Source of the DNA: Lachnospiraceae bacterium P6A3
GTDB lineage: Bacteria > Bacillota > Clostridia > Lachnospirales > Lachnospiraceae
Length of the DNA: 64,000 bases
Direction of reading: 5' to 3'
Assembly: GCA_000702085.1 (NCBI GenBank)
Contig: JNKP01000007.1
Location: 115,760-179,759 of the forward strand
Each line of letters opens with the position of its first letter. The stretch's first letter is position 1. The translations under genes were made by a program, and so were the position numbers. This document shows, piece after piece, positions 27,160-35,685 of this stretch. The notes under the pieces are model-generated. The model had not been told where the DNA came from. It saw nothing but the letters and a program-made list of their open reading frames with translations, and ran no database searches.

Positions 27160-27609
27160 ATGGAAATAGTTAAGATGGATAAAGCTCATTTTGATGAAGT
27201 GTTCGGGATGATGAGAGTATTCTATGATTCTCCTGCAGTTCTTCATACATCATCCGACAGAGTGCTTAAGAATGACATTGAAGCCTGCATAGGCGATTGT
27301 CCTTATCTGGACGGGTATGTTTTTGTATTGGACGGTAAGATTGCCGGATATTCCATGGTCTCCAAGAGCTTTACCACTGAGTACGGCGGAATATGTGCAT
27401 GGATCGAGGATCTGTATATCAAAGAGGAGTTCAGAAGGCGCGGTATCTCAAAAGAATTTTTTGAAAAACTTCCTTCCATGTATCCCGGGGTTGTCCGGTT
27501 CAAGCTTGAAGTAGAGCCCGAAAATGAACGGGCGATAGAGACTTATAAAAAATGCGGATATACAAAACTTCATTATGACATAATGGAGACTGTTATCTGC
27601 GAAGGATAG
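27160..27609 (+). CDS. GNAT-family N-acetyltransferase
   Basis: A 149-residue GCN5-related acetyltransferase. The acetyl-CoA binding motif A is visible as IKEEFRRRGISKEFFEKL (about 87-104), preceded by the beta-strand WIEDLYI, and motif B as NERAIETYKKCGY. The substrate is unknown. It starts 6 bases after the XRE regulator and ends at a strong terminator, so it is the last gene of the operon; whether it works with the protease pair or is a passenger is unclear. Confidence 0.88.
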   Translation: MEIVKMDKAHFDEVFGMMRVFYDSPAVLHTSSDRVLKNDIEACIGDCPYLDGYVFVLDGKIAGYSMVSKSFTTEYGGICAWIEDLYIKEEFRRRGISKEFFEKLPSMYPGVVRFKLEVEPENERAIETYKKCGYTKLHYDIMETVICEG

Positions 27610-27615
27610 AAGAAT

Positions 27616-27645
27616 AAAAGGACTGCCGGAGGGCAGTCCTTTTTG
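27616..27645. terminator. Bidirectional rho-independent terminator
   Basis: AGGACTGCC-GGA-GGGCAGTCCT with an A-run before and a T-run after. It serves the acetyltransferase gene on the plus strand and the convergent lipoprotein gene on the minus strand. Confidence 0.9.
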
Positions 27646-27652
27646 TATATGG

Positions 27653-27676
27653 GTCTTCCGGGAAAGGCCGGAAGAC
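27653..27676 (-). terminator. Second hairpin downstream of the DUF3298 lipoprotein gene
   Basis: GTCTTCCGG-GAAAGG-CCGGAAGAC, a 9-bp stem just before the shared terminator in the minus direction. No T-run follows directly, so it may protect the 3' end or act with the neighbouring terminator. Confidence 0.4.
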
Positions 27677-27719
27677 TTAAGAAGTAACCTTTCCTCGAGG
27701 GGGTTAGAAAAGGAAACTC

Positions 27720-29666
27720 TTAAAGCGAATCTCGTCCCAGGAGTTCATCGTATGAAATAAATATATCGATGAATCCCGATGCATAGGATCCCATTTCATA
27801 AGGCGGGTAGTAGAAGATGATGCCGTCAGAGGTAAATTCTATCGTTCCGCCGTCAAGTGATGCATATTTGTAGGCGTCGTCATATATCACATCGGCATCT
27901 CCCGAAAAATAGGGAGATCCGTAGTTTTCGAGATCGTAGCCAAGAAAATCTTCTTTGGTCTTTTCGGCAACCAGAGACTTGAATTCTGCTTCGGTACCTT
28001 CATAGAAATCCGTGAAGGACTTGGCTTCTCCGGTAGTAAGATCAAAGAGATACTGACCTCTGTAAGGCATTCCGTGAGCTCCGCCGCCGTACCAGTATCC
28101 GGTCATATTAACCGTCAGGTAGTTATCACAGATGATATCGATATCGGATACATAATAATCATTTGTTACCCTGTACCAGGTGGGGTGTGCCTGATGATCC
28201 TCACAGGGGGTATCGATCGTGTAAGAGGTTGTTTCGATCTCATTGAATTCTTCTGCTTTACCCATAAGATATTCATTGATCACGTCCGCGTGGTCGGATA
28301 TCGAACCATCAAGTATCAGGTATTCGCTGTAAGCCTGGATAAGATCCGTGCCGCAATCGGGGCAGGATATACTGGTTGATACGTAGCCGAATGTGCCGTA
28401 ATCGAATCTCTTTTCGCGGTCCAGATCTAAATCTACGGTTGGAGTCGCAGGATTAGCAAGTGTAACGGTTTTCCAGATAATATCCCCATCATGAAAATCA
28501 ATATAGTATATGTTTTTTTCCGTTACAGTGAAGCCTTCAACACCGGGGATAATGCTTGATCCGGGAATCGATGTTTTATCATAAATGAAATTAAGTTCTC
28601 CGGTGTCCGAATCATATTCGTAAATGTAATTATGTCCTATGCCGTAGACTTCCGGATCCGAAACACTGAAATAGTATTTGTTTCCGCTTTTGCCCAGAAG
28701 ACTTTCCGCACCACGTTCGTCGGATATTTCGGTAAGTTCATCGGAAGCGATATCATATACATATGCTTTTCCCTCATACGTTTCGTAATCTCTCTGTATG
28801 GAAAAGATATGATTGCTGTCGTAATATGCGCTGTATGCTTCTTCGAGTCCTGAGGTGTGGTGCAGGGTTTTGTCGGGATTAATAAGGACAAGCTCTCCGT
28901 CAAGAACGGCGGGCAGGTATCCGCAGTCATCATACATATGAGCAAAGCACAGGTTTTCGCTTCTGCGGATGCGGGCACCTCTGTCATTTGCGGTTTTTAC
29001 GATTGATTCCAGGGATGCATCCGGCTCTTCTTCCACAAAGGAATCCGACTTCTTATCATATTTGTAGCAGATAATATCTTCTCCCAGCATTTTGTAGGAG
29101 TCGTCATATCCGATTATGTAATCGATGTATATCCGGCCGTTATAAAATTCACAGCCGTCCAGCATTCCGTCAGTGCTTCCCTGCCATATATCATAAATCT
29201 TATGGTCCTTTTCACTTACGGCATATACGACGCTTCTGGCAGTGCTGCCGAATTCAACCACAACGGTATCCTTGAAAAAGAGAAATCCGTCCCCTTCTCC
29301 CACAAGAATACTCATCATATATTCTTCTTCCGAATAAAGGCGGTACTGATCGGAGCCTTCCGTATGAGTGTCTTCTGCAAGTTCTTTGCGGTCGATTCTG
29401 GTTATGGACTCATCATCGCAGACATAGAAGACATCGGAATGAGGAGTTCTTGCGAGGATGAAACTGTTATCTGCTTCCGGTTCCTCATCTGCAGCCGTTA
29501 CATCATTATCATCTTCATCGTCATCTTTTTCTTCATCTTCATCTTTGTCGGTTTCTTCAACCTCCTCATCACGATCGGGCGGTATAACTTCGGACAGATT
29601 AGCGCATCCGGCAAGTGCTAAGGCCGTGATCCCGATGAGCATCAATCTGACTATTTTTCTTTTCAT
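27720..29666 (-). CDS. Large lipoprotein with C-terminal DUF3298 domain
   Basis: A 648-residue exported lipoprotein: signal peptide with lipobox ALAGC (Cys21), a very acidic linker (about 34-66, Glu/Asp/Lys), and a middle region (about 70-420) of repeated short beta-strand segments of the form YxYDxxSDE-L, suggesting a beta-propeller. The C-terminal 215 residues resemble DUF3298/RsiV-type domains, with the signature YWYGGGAHGMP and the final strand ending in FISYDELLG. RsiV uses such a domain to bind lysozyme, but here no sigma factor gene is adjacent, so function is unknown. It is monocistronic, with its own terminator. Confidence 0.75.
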   Translation of the reverse strand: MKRKIVRLMLIGITALALAGCANLSEVIPPDRDEEVEETDKDEDEEKDDDEDDNDVTAADEEPEADNSFILARTPHSDVFYVCDDESITRIDRKELAEDTHTEGSDQYRLYSEEEYMMSILVGEGDGFLFFKDTVVVEFGSTARSVVYAVSEKDHKIYDIWQGSTDGMLDGCEFYNGRIYIDYIIGYDDSYKMLGEDIICYKYDKKSDSFVEEEPDASLESIVKTANDRGARIRRSENLCFAHMYDDCGYLPAVLDGELVLINPDKTLHHTSGLEEAYSAYYDSNHIFSIQRDYETYEGKAYVYDIASDELTEISDERGAESLLGKSGNKYYFSVSDPEVYGIGHNYIYEYDSDTGELNFIYDKTSIPGSSIIPGVEGFTVTEKNIYYIDFHDGDIIWKTVTLANPATPTVDLDLDREKRFDYGTFGYVSTSISCPDCGTDLIQAYSEYLILDGSISDHADVINEYLMGKAEEFNEIETTSYTIDTPCEDHQAHPTWYRVTNDYYVSDIDIICDNYLTVNMTGYWYGGGAHGMPYRGQYLFDLTTGEAKSFTDFYEGTEAEFKSLVAEKTKEDFLGYDLENYGSPYFSGDADVIYDDAYKYASLDGGTIEFTSDGIIFYYPPYEMGSYASGFIDIFISYDELLGRDSL

Positions 29667-29692
29667 TCTAACCTCACAATCTTCCGTGGATG

Positions 29693-29711
29693 TGTCACGG
29701 ATTATGTCACG
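29693..29711. repeat. Direct repeat TGTCACG x2 upstream of the lipoprotein gene
   Basis: TGTCACG at 29693-29699 and 29705-29711, 12 bp apart, in the 5' region of the lipoprotein gene near a TATAGT (minus strand) that could be its -10. Possible operator; weak evidence. Confidence 0.25.
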
Positions 29712-29725
29712 AGATGACTATAGCA

Positions 29726-29750
29726 CAAAAAATCCGCCGGAAAAGCGGAT
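29726..29750 (-). terminator. Rho-independent terminator of the HAD-YczE-Wzz-EpsG operon
   Basis: On the minus strand ATCCGC-TTTTCCG-GCGGAT is followed by a T-run, 57 bases past the EpsG stop codon. Confidence 0.75.
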
Positions 29751-29806
29751 AAAGACAAATATAATAAAGCATTAAAGAAACTTAAAAAAGGGTTAAAGAA
29801 TGGATG

Positions 29807-30904
29807 TCACTGGAAAATCCAGTTGTAATACGGAAGAATCCTGATATCCGTATTGTACGCACTTCTGAGGAAAAGGACGAACAGAAGAGTGAATGCAAGA
29901 CCGATAAGGACGGCCCAGACCGTTCTTGCTTTTTTATTTTCTATCTTCTTAAGGAGTGCGGGAATAAAGAAGATATTGCTCACATTAAGATAGAACCCGA
30001 TTCTGGAGATCTCGGGCATAAAGGAACAGAAGACATATAAAAGCAGTGCAAAAAGATTGCAGTAGAAACCGAATTTAAGCTTTCTGTCATCTGCGATCTT
30101 TTTGCGGTAAAGAAGCGCAAAGATAAAAATAGCCGCAGCCCTTGCAATGTTGGTGATGCTTGTCTGTCCCGTATCGAACATGGATCCTTCGTAAAACGGA
30201 TAGAAGAAAAAGATGATTTTTCTGTAGAGGCCGGGAAGGAAGATAAGGGATGCACAGAAAATGCTGATGACAAGGTGACCTATCCAATTCCAATTAATCG
30301 ATGCAAGGAGATATAAAGGGATTACGATCAGTACGGATTTATGGAACAGTGCAGCGCATCCGATTACAGCGATAAATTTGACGTAATCTTTTTCCAGAAC
30401 GTATTTCATGGAAAACATTGCAGCGGAAAGAGCCAGATAATATCTGACATTGTTGAGACTTCCGAAATAATATCCCGCCGTCATGAAGAGGAATACGGAA
30501 TAGAAAAACCATTCGCTCTGATCGTATACGGCCTTTACCATCAGGAAAACCGTGATCAGTGAAAAGAAAGCGAAGATGGGAAGATAGTTGTCATATTCGA
30601 GAAAATACTGGAGCAGCTTTACGATATAACGAAAGCCGGGTTCGTAGCTTACATATCTGTCCTGGGCTATGAGGTTGAAATTATCCCTGTATACCCAGTA
30701 ATCGTTGCCGACTGCGATCCTGCATACAGAAACGGCGGACAGCATGATAAAAATACCTGCGGCGAGAATTTTGTTTCTGAGCTCTGCTTTGGTAAGAAAT
30801 GTCCTGTCAGGGCATGATCTTACGGCCGCGGTATCCACACCAAGGGAGATGAAGACAACTGCAGCTGTGAGAGCTATATATAAAAATAATCCGTAAGTTA
30901 TCAT
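29807..30904 (-). CDS. EpsG-family polysaccharide polymerase-like membrane protein
   Basis: A 365-residue protein with about ten membrane helices and the EpsG-family pattern: NDYWVYRDNF in the first loop, YEPGFRYIVKLLQY, then LNNVRYYLALSAAMFS and LFHKSVLIVIPLYLL. EpsG relatives polymerise exopolysaccharide repeat units at the membrane (Wzy-like role). The start overlaps the stop of the chain-length-type gene by four bases (ATGA), so the two are coupled. No glycosyltransferase or flippase gene is near, so the repeat unit must be made by genes elsewhere. Confidence 0.8.
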   Translation of the reverse strand: MITYGLFLYIALTAAVVFISLGVDTAAVRSCPDRTFLTKAELRNKILAAGIFIMLSAVSVCRIAVGNDYWVYRDNFNLIAQDRYVSYEPGFRYIVKLLQYFLEYDNYLPIFAFFSLITVFLMVKAVYDQSEWFFYSVFLFMTAGYYFGSLNNVRYYLALSAAMFSMKYVLEKDYVKFIAVIGCAALFHKSVLIVIPLYLLASINWNWIGHLVISIFCASLIFLPGLYRKIIFFFYPFYEGSMFDTGQTSITNIARAAAIFIFALLYRKKIADDRKLKFGFYCNLFALLLYVFCSFMPEISRIGFYLNVSNIFFIPALLKKIENKKARTVWAVLIGLAFTLLFVLFLRSAYNTDIRILPYYNWIFQ

Positions 30905-31956
30905 TTAGTCTTTTTGCTTTCTTCGGCAAATCTTGAATCTTTACCGATGTAATAAGCTCTGATCAGTGCGTCATCGGTTTCCGTAAGAACAGCGCACATG
31001 GGTTCTTTGCCGTACTTGCTGAGGAAGGACAGTGCTCTTTCGTCACCGCCCGTATGATTCTTGGAAGAGAAGATGTAAACGATCGGGTGATCGGCATTTT
31101 TAACCTCTGCCACAAGGCCGGGCTTTTCGGTATCCGACAGATCGATGGTCTTGCCCTCAACCCTTGTGCCTGCGGCAAGAAGGCTATCGATGGCTTCGTT
31201 AAACTTGTTTGAAGGAAGAGTTGATGCAGCTATAAAGCCGTCCTCTCCCGCAAGGTCTTCGAGAGTTTCGCTTAAATTCTTCGCAGTGATACATCCCGCG
31301 CTGGGAATGTGATATCTTTTTTCGATGGTCTCGGGAAGGATGATGCGGTCGTCGGACACTATCCATACCCATACGAAAAGAGCTGATACGAAGATGCCGA
31401 TAACGGCGCCGAGAATGATCGCTCTTACCGTTCTGACATCGGGAGGAAGAAGAACGGGCTCCGATGCGCCGCCGATCTCTCTTACGGAGAGGATTTCGGG
31501 AAGGGATTCCGCAAAAGCTGAGATACCTGTCACGCCTGCGGCAAGAATTTTTTCACACATCTCGGGATCGGGATTTGTAACCTGGAGAGTGAGTACTTTG
31601 ACATCGGATTTAAGAGTTGCGAGGAACGATTCTCTCACCGTCTTTTCGTCCAGCGTAGGATCTGCCTTTAATATCTCATCTATGATCGCACTGTCTTTGG
31701 ACATCTGCTCCCATGTATATTTGTTAAAATAGATCAGCTCGTTTGAACCTGCCTCCGGAATGTATTCCAGATATACATCGGTTTCCGATTGGAACATATA
31801 CTGCGAAGAGAGTCTGTAGAAAAGATGACATGCACAGACCAAAGCTGCTCCGATAAAAGCACAGCCTATGATAAGGGGGATCTTTTTAATGAATCTCAAA
31901 AGAAACAGTCTCCCGTTTACAGGTTCGTCACCGTATCTCATTTCCCAAAGTTTCAT
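30901..31956 (-). CDS. Wzz/CapA-like chain-length protein with degenerate kinase-like domain
   Basis: A 351-residue protein with the two-helix plan of polysaccharide co-polymerases: helices at about 28-50 and 180-202 around an extracytoplasmic domain with YFNKYTWEQMSKD. The cytoplasmic 140 residues after the second helix resemble the fold of a bacterial tyrosine kinase (GFIAASTLPSNKFNEAIDSLL, HPIVYIFSSKN) but no Walker A or B is present and there is no Tyr-rich tail. Inference: a pseudo-kinase co-polymerase that sets chain length for the EpsG-type polymerase coupled to it. GGAG precedes the ATG inside the 3' end of the YczE gene. Confidence 0.65.
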   Translation of the reverse strand: MKLWEMRYGDEPVNGRLFLLRFIKKIPLIIGCAFIGAALVCACHLFYRLSSQYMFQSETDVYLEYIPEAGSNELIYFNKYTWEQMSKDSAIIDEILKADPTLDEKTVRESFLATLKSDVKVLTLQVTNPDPEMCEKILAAGVTGISAFAESLPEILSVREIGGASEPVLLPPDVRTVRAIILGAVIGIFVSALFVWVWIVSDDRIILPETIEKRYHIPSAGCITAKNLSETLEDLAGEDGFIAASTLPSNKFNEAIDSLLAAGTRVEGKTIDLSDTEKPGLVAEVKNADHPIVYIFSSKNHTGGDERALSFLSKYGKEPMCAVLTETDDALIRAYYIGKDSRFAEESKKTK

Positions 31957-31957
31957 A

Positions 31958-32641
31958 TTATTTCTCCGACTTTTTAAATATATATCTGTCCATGAATGAA
32001 CCTACGGTTGTTATCGCAGGTCCTAAGAATACCGCCATAAGTATGGTTCCTATGCGTGGGCGTGCACCGAATATAAATCCGATGATAACCGCACATGAAT
32101 CAAAAGCTATTCTGGTGATGAAAAAAGGAATCTTTTTAAAAGCATCGCAGATTATCTTGCCGAGTCCGTCATAGGGAGAGAGTCCGAGACGGGAGTTCAT
32201 ATATACGGCCGCACTTATCAGGAAACCTACAAGTCCCAAAGTAAATGTGACGGGTCTTGCAACGGGGCCCATGAAAAAGCCTTCCGAGAAAACTTTACCG
32301 ATAACCCATCTCGTGAAGTCAACGGTATAACCCACAAGAACCATGTTTGCCACTGAGCCGGGTCCGATGAGTCCTATTCCCGTTACGAGTATTACTATAA
32401 TAAGCATCACGGCATTTAAGGTAAGCTGCCAGTTGCCAAGAGTCCATCCTATTTTGCCTGCGATGCTTACGTTCATGAATGTATAAGGGTCTGTTCCGAG
32501 GTCCGTCTCAAGGAGGAATCCGAGAGATATTCCCATGCACAAAACCGCACATACCACCATGACCACATTTGCGGCGAATTCTTTTTTATTTTTTCTGAAC
32601 CTGTCAAGGCCGGCCCAGGTTTTGAATTTACTTTTGTCCAT
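31958..32641 (-). CDS. YczE/YitT-type membrane protein
   Basis: A 227-residue protein of about five to six membrane helices with the YczE-family blocks LGFLLETDLGTDPYTFMN and NSRLGLSPYDGLGKIICD, which are internal repeats of the same G-x-DP/SPYD motif. Function of the family is not settled; B. subtilis YczE affects surfactin-type production. It overlaps the upstream HAD gene by 14 bases and ends one base before the next start codon, so it is embedded in a coupled four-gene operon. Confidence 0.8.
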   Translation of the reverse strand: MDKSKFKTWAGLDRFRKNKKEFAANVVMVVCAVLCMGISLGFLLETDLGTDPYTFMNVSIAGKIGWTLGNWQLTLNAVMLIIVILVTGIGLIGPGSVANMVLVGYTVDFTRWVIGKVFSEGFFMGPVARPVTFTLGLVGFLISAAVYMNSRLGLSPYDGLGKIICDAFKKIPFFITRIAFDSCAVIIGFIFGARPRIGTILMAVFLGPAITTVGSFMDRYIFKKSEK

Positions 32642-33284
32642 TTGTAATCACCTTCGGAAGATCATCCAGTGTTTTTATTTTGGCCATGCACAGATGCTCG
32701 ACCTCGGGTTCGTCTTCTCTTTGATCGGGTACGAAAACCACATTAAGTCCCGCTCTGCTTGCGGAAAGTATTCCGTTGGGTGCATCTTCTACGGCTATGC
32801 ACTCGGATGCATCCAGTCCGAGTGTTTCCAGAGCTTTGAGATAAACATCGGGTGCGGGCTTTCCGAATTTACAGTCGGCAGCGGAACATATTTTATCGAA
32901 GTATCCTTCAAGCCCCACACTTTTTAAGTATCTGCCGGTTCTTTCCAGATCTGTGGCTGTTGCCACGGCTCTTAAGATCCGGTTTTCTTTTAACCAGTTA
33001 AGCGCGTTTACTGCACCGGGCTTGGTCTGAATACCGTGTTCTTTGACGATTTCTTCGTATATGAGTTTTCTGTATGCACGGACTTCGTCGTAGTTAAACG
33101 AATCGCCGAACCATTCCCTGAATTGATCAAAAACGAAGGGCCTTCCAAAGCTGCGGAGCTTCAGATACATATCTTCGGTCATGTGAAAACCGAAGTGTTC
33201 GCATGCTTTGGGCCAACAGACGCGGTAGTATTTTTCGGTATCGAGTATCGTACCGTCGAGATCGAAAATAACTGCTTTGATCAT
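32628..33284 (-). CDS. HAD-superfamily sugar-phosphatase / phosphoglucomutase-like hydrolase
   Basis: A 218-residue HAD hydrolase of the beta-phosphoglucomutase-like subgroup: motif I VIFDLDGTILDTE at the N-terminus (nucleophile Asp9), a helical cap, motif II AVATATDL, motif III Lys in FGKPAPDVYLKAL, and motif IV AVEDAPNGILSA. Substrates in this group are small sugar or nucleotide phosphates and cannot be told here. It is the first gene of a minus-strand operon with YczE, the chain-length protein and EpsG. Confidence 0.88.
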   Translation of the reverse strand: MIKAVIFDLDGTILDTEKYYRVCWPKACEHFGFHMTEDMYLKLRSFGRPFVFDQFREWFGDSFNYDEVRAYRKLIYEEIVKEHGIQTKPGAVNALNWLKENRILRAVATATDLERTGRYLKSVGLEGYFDKICSAADCKFGKPAPDVYLKALETLGLDASECIAVEDAPNGILSASRAGLNVVFVPDQREDEPEVEHLCMAKIKTLDDLPKVITNGQK

Positions 33285-33428
33285 TTAAAAAATGCCTTTC
33301 GTTTTTTCGATGACATGTACGGAAAAATTTGTAAACATGCCGATTATTATGATAAAATCATATCGATTTATTTTAAACTTTACAGTATATAACGTCAACT
33401 TTTCGAGAGTCACTCATCATATTGGAAA

Positions 33429-34181
33429 ATGCTTAGATTTTATCTGACAATAATCGTATCCATACCCTGGATCATCTACTTTATGATCAAGTCCAGGTAC
33501 ATAATGAGCCATTTCGATTCATACCCTTTGGAAGAGCGTTATGCTTTCGTAAAGCGAATGGTCATCCAGTGCATGAGGAACGGACGCATAAGGACCAAAG
33601 CATACGGCATGGAGAATCTTCCCAAAGAGGGCGGATATGTAATGTTCCCCAATCATCAGGGAAAATATGACGTACTGGGAATCGTTTACTCCCATGAAAG
33701 ACCCTGCACGGTGGTTATGGACGAAGTAAGATCAAGGCTTCCCCTTGCGGATGAAATGGTTGATGTGCTGGAAGGGTGCCGTCTTAATAAGTCGGATATG
33801 CGATCCCAGGTAAAAAGCATTCAGGATGTATCCGAAAAGGTTAAGGATGGCAGAATATTCATTCTTTTCCCCGAAGGCGGATATTACCATAACAGAAACA
33901 TGGTTCAGGAATTTATGCCCGGAGCTTTTAAGGCCGCAATGAAGGCTAAATGTCCCATTGTTCCCGTAGCGATTATCGATTCATACAGAGCGTTCGGAGT
34001 CAATATCCTCGCCAAGATAACAACACAGGTTCACTATCTTGAGCCTCTATATTATGAAGATTACAAGGATATGAAATCCAAAGAGATATCCGATTACGTA
34101 AAGCTTCAGATCATGAAGAAGATCAACGAAGTGATGATCGCAAAGGGCAAGAAAGCCCCCAATGTTATACCGGGAGAGTAA
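33429..34181 (+). CDS. Lysophospholipid acyltransferase (PlsC-like)
   Basis: A 250-residue acyltransferase likely making phosphatidic acid from 1-acyl-glycerol-3-phosphate. It has an N-terminal membrane helix (about 4-21), the catalytic HX4D motif in FPNHQGKYD (H76, D81) and the FPEGG motif in ILFPEGGYYHN. These place it in the PlsC/AGPAT family, although the exact acceptor is unknown. The Shine-Dalgarno is weak (TTGGA). It is monocistronic, divergent from the HAD gene, and ends at a bidirectional terminator. Confidence 0.85.
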   Translation: MLRFYLTIIVSIPWIIYFMIKSRYIMSHFDSYPLEERYAFVKRMVIQCMRNGRIRTKAYGMENLPKEGGYVMFPNHQGKYDVLGIVYSHERPCTVVMDEVRSRLPLADEMVDVLEGCRLNKSDMRSQVKSIQDVSEKVKDGRIFILFPEGGYYHNRNMVQEFMPGAFKAAMKAKCPIVPVAIIDSYRAFGVNILAKITTQVHYLEPLYYEDYKDMKSKEISDYVKLQIMKKINEVMIAKGKKAPNVIPGE

Positions 34182-34197
34182 AGTCTTTGTATATTAA

Positions 34198-34226
34198 AAA
34201 AGGAGTAGCGAATGCTACTCCTTTTA
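34198..34226. terminator. Bidirectional rho-independent terminator
   Basis: AAAGGAGTAGC-GAAT-GCTACTCCTTT with A-run and T-run on either side, shared by the convergent acyltransferase and uxaC genes. Confidence 0.9.
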
Positions 34227-34242
34227 TTGTTATGCTTCAGAC

Positions 34243-35661
34243 TTATTTTCCTTCGAGAGGGAATTTGAAGTATCTTACTGCATTGTAGTAAGAGATGTTT
34301 TCAACTATCTCTCCGAGTATCTTGTAGTCTTCGGGGAATTCTCCCTTTTCAACCCAGTTACCGATTATGTTGCAGAGGATCCTTCTGAAGTATTCGTGTC
34401 TGGTATAGCTTAAGAATGATCTTGAATCCGTGAGCATTCCCACAAATCCGGAGAGGTTTCCGAGACTTGCAAGAGAGGTGATCTGATCTGTCATTCCCTT
34501 AATGTGATCATTGAACCACCATGCGCTGCCCTGCTGGATCTTACCTACCGCGGATGAGTTCTGGAAGCATCCGATGATGGTTCCGATGTAGGCGTTGTCG
34601 ATGGGATTAAGCGAATAAAGAATGGTCCTGGGAAGGGCGTTTTCTTTTTCGAGAGAATCGAGGAAATCGGCAAGCTGCGCGGCGGGAGTGTAGTTGTCGA
34701 TGCAGTCGTATCCGGTATCGGGGCCCGTCATCTCGAACATGCGGGTATTGTTATTTCTCTTGACTCCGTAATGGAGTTGCATGGTCCAGTCGTACTTTGA
34801 GTATTCTTTTCCCATGAAGAACATAAAGGCCGTCTTGAACTGAGTCTCTTCAATCTTATTGATGGGAGTATCGTTCATTCTCTTGAGGAAGATTGCCTCA
34901 AGCTCTTCATCGGTAGCGTGGAAATTTGCTACATATGAGAGGCCGTGATCGGAAACGACGCATCCGTTTTCACTGAAGAATTTCATTCTCTTCATGAGTG
35001 CGGTCTTAAGATCTGCCCATGAACTTACGGATGACATTCCGGCTGCTTCGGAAAGCTTAGCCAGATATTCTTTATAGTCGGGCTTTTCGATGCACATGGC
35101 CCTGTCGGGGCGCCATGCGGGAAGAACCTTTACATCAAAGGTGGGATCTTCCGCAATCTGTCTGTGCCAGTGGAGATCGTCTATGGGATCGTCGGTTGTG
35201 CAGATGAGGGTCACACCGCTTTTTTTGATGATACCGCGGGCACTCATCGAGGGTTCCGCAAGCTTTTTGTTGCAAAGCTCCCATACCTCTTCTGCATTAT
35301 CTGAAGAAAGATGTCCGTGAAAATCAAAAAAACGCTGAAGCTCCAGATGACTCCAGTGATAAAGGGGATTTCCTACGGCTTTTCCGAGGCATTCGGCCCA
35401 TTTGATGAATTTATCGTGATCCGAAGCATCTCCGGTACAGTATTTTTCTTCCGCACCGCAGCTTCTCATGTAGCGCCATTTATAATGATCGCCGCCGAGC
35501 CAAACCTGGGCGATATTGTCAAATCTTCTGTCTTCAGCGATCTCCTGAGGGGAGATGTGGCAGTGGTAATCCAAAATGGGAGTTTTTTCCGCGTATTCAT
35601 GGTAGAGCTTTGACGCTACCTTGGTTTCGAGTAAAAACTCCTCGTCCATAAATGCTTTCAC
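34243..35661 (-). CDS. uxaC: Glucuronate (uronate) isomerase
   Basis: Isomerises glucuronate to fructuronate and galacturonate to tagaturonate, entering pectin and glucuronoxylan breakdown. The 472-residue protein has the amidohydrolase-like metal site at the start of the barrel (DYHCHIS, H33 and H35) and the family blocks WLGGDHYKWRYMR and TDSRSFLSYTRHEYFRRILC near the C-terminus. The start is GTG 35661, 9 bases after GGAGG; an ATG 12 bases later is too close to use that site. It lies 24 bases after a LacI-type regulator gene in the same operon. The other uronate genes (uxaB, uxuA, kdgK) are not in this window. Confidence 0.94.
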   Translation of the reverse strand: MKAFMDEEFLLETKVASKLYHEYAEKTPILDYHCHISPQEIAEDRRFDNIAQVWLGGDHYKWRYMRSCGAEEKYCTGDASDHDKFIKWAECLGKAVGNPLYHWSHLELQRFFDFHGHLSSDNAEEVWELCNKKLAEPSMSARGIIKKSGVTLICTTDDPIDDLHWHRQIAEDPTFDVKVLPAWRPDRAMCIEKPDYKEYLAKLSEAAGMSSVSSWADLKTALMKRMKFFSENGCVVSDHGLSYVANFHATDEELEAIFLKRMNDTPINKIEETQFKTAFMFFMGKEYSKYDWTMQLHYGVKRNNNTRMFEMTGPDTGYDCIDNYTPAAQLADFLDSLEKENALPRTILYSLNPIDNAYIGTIIGCFQNSSAVGKIQQGSAWWFNDHIKGMTDQITSLASLGNLSGFVGMLTDSRSFLSYTRHEYFRRILCNIIGNWVEKGEFPEDYKILGEIVENISYYNAVRYFKFPLEGK

Positions 35662-35685
35662 TTGTAAGTGCCTCCTTTAGGCTGA

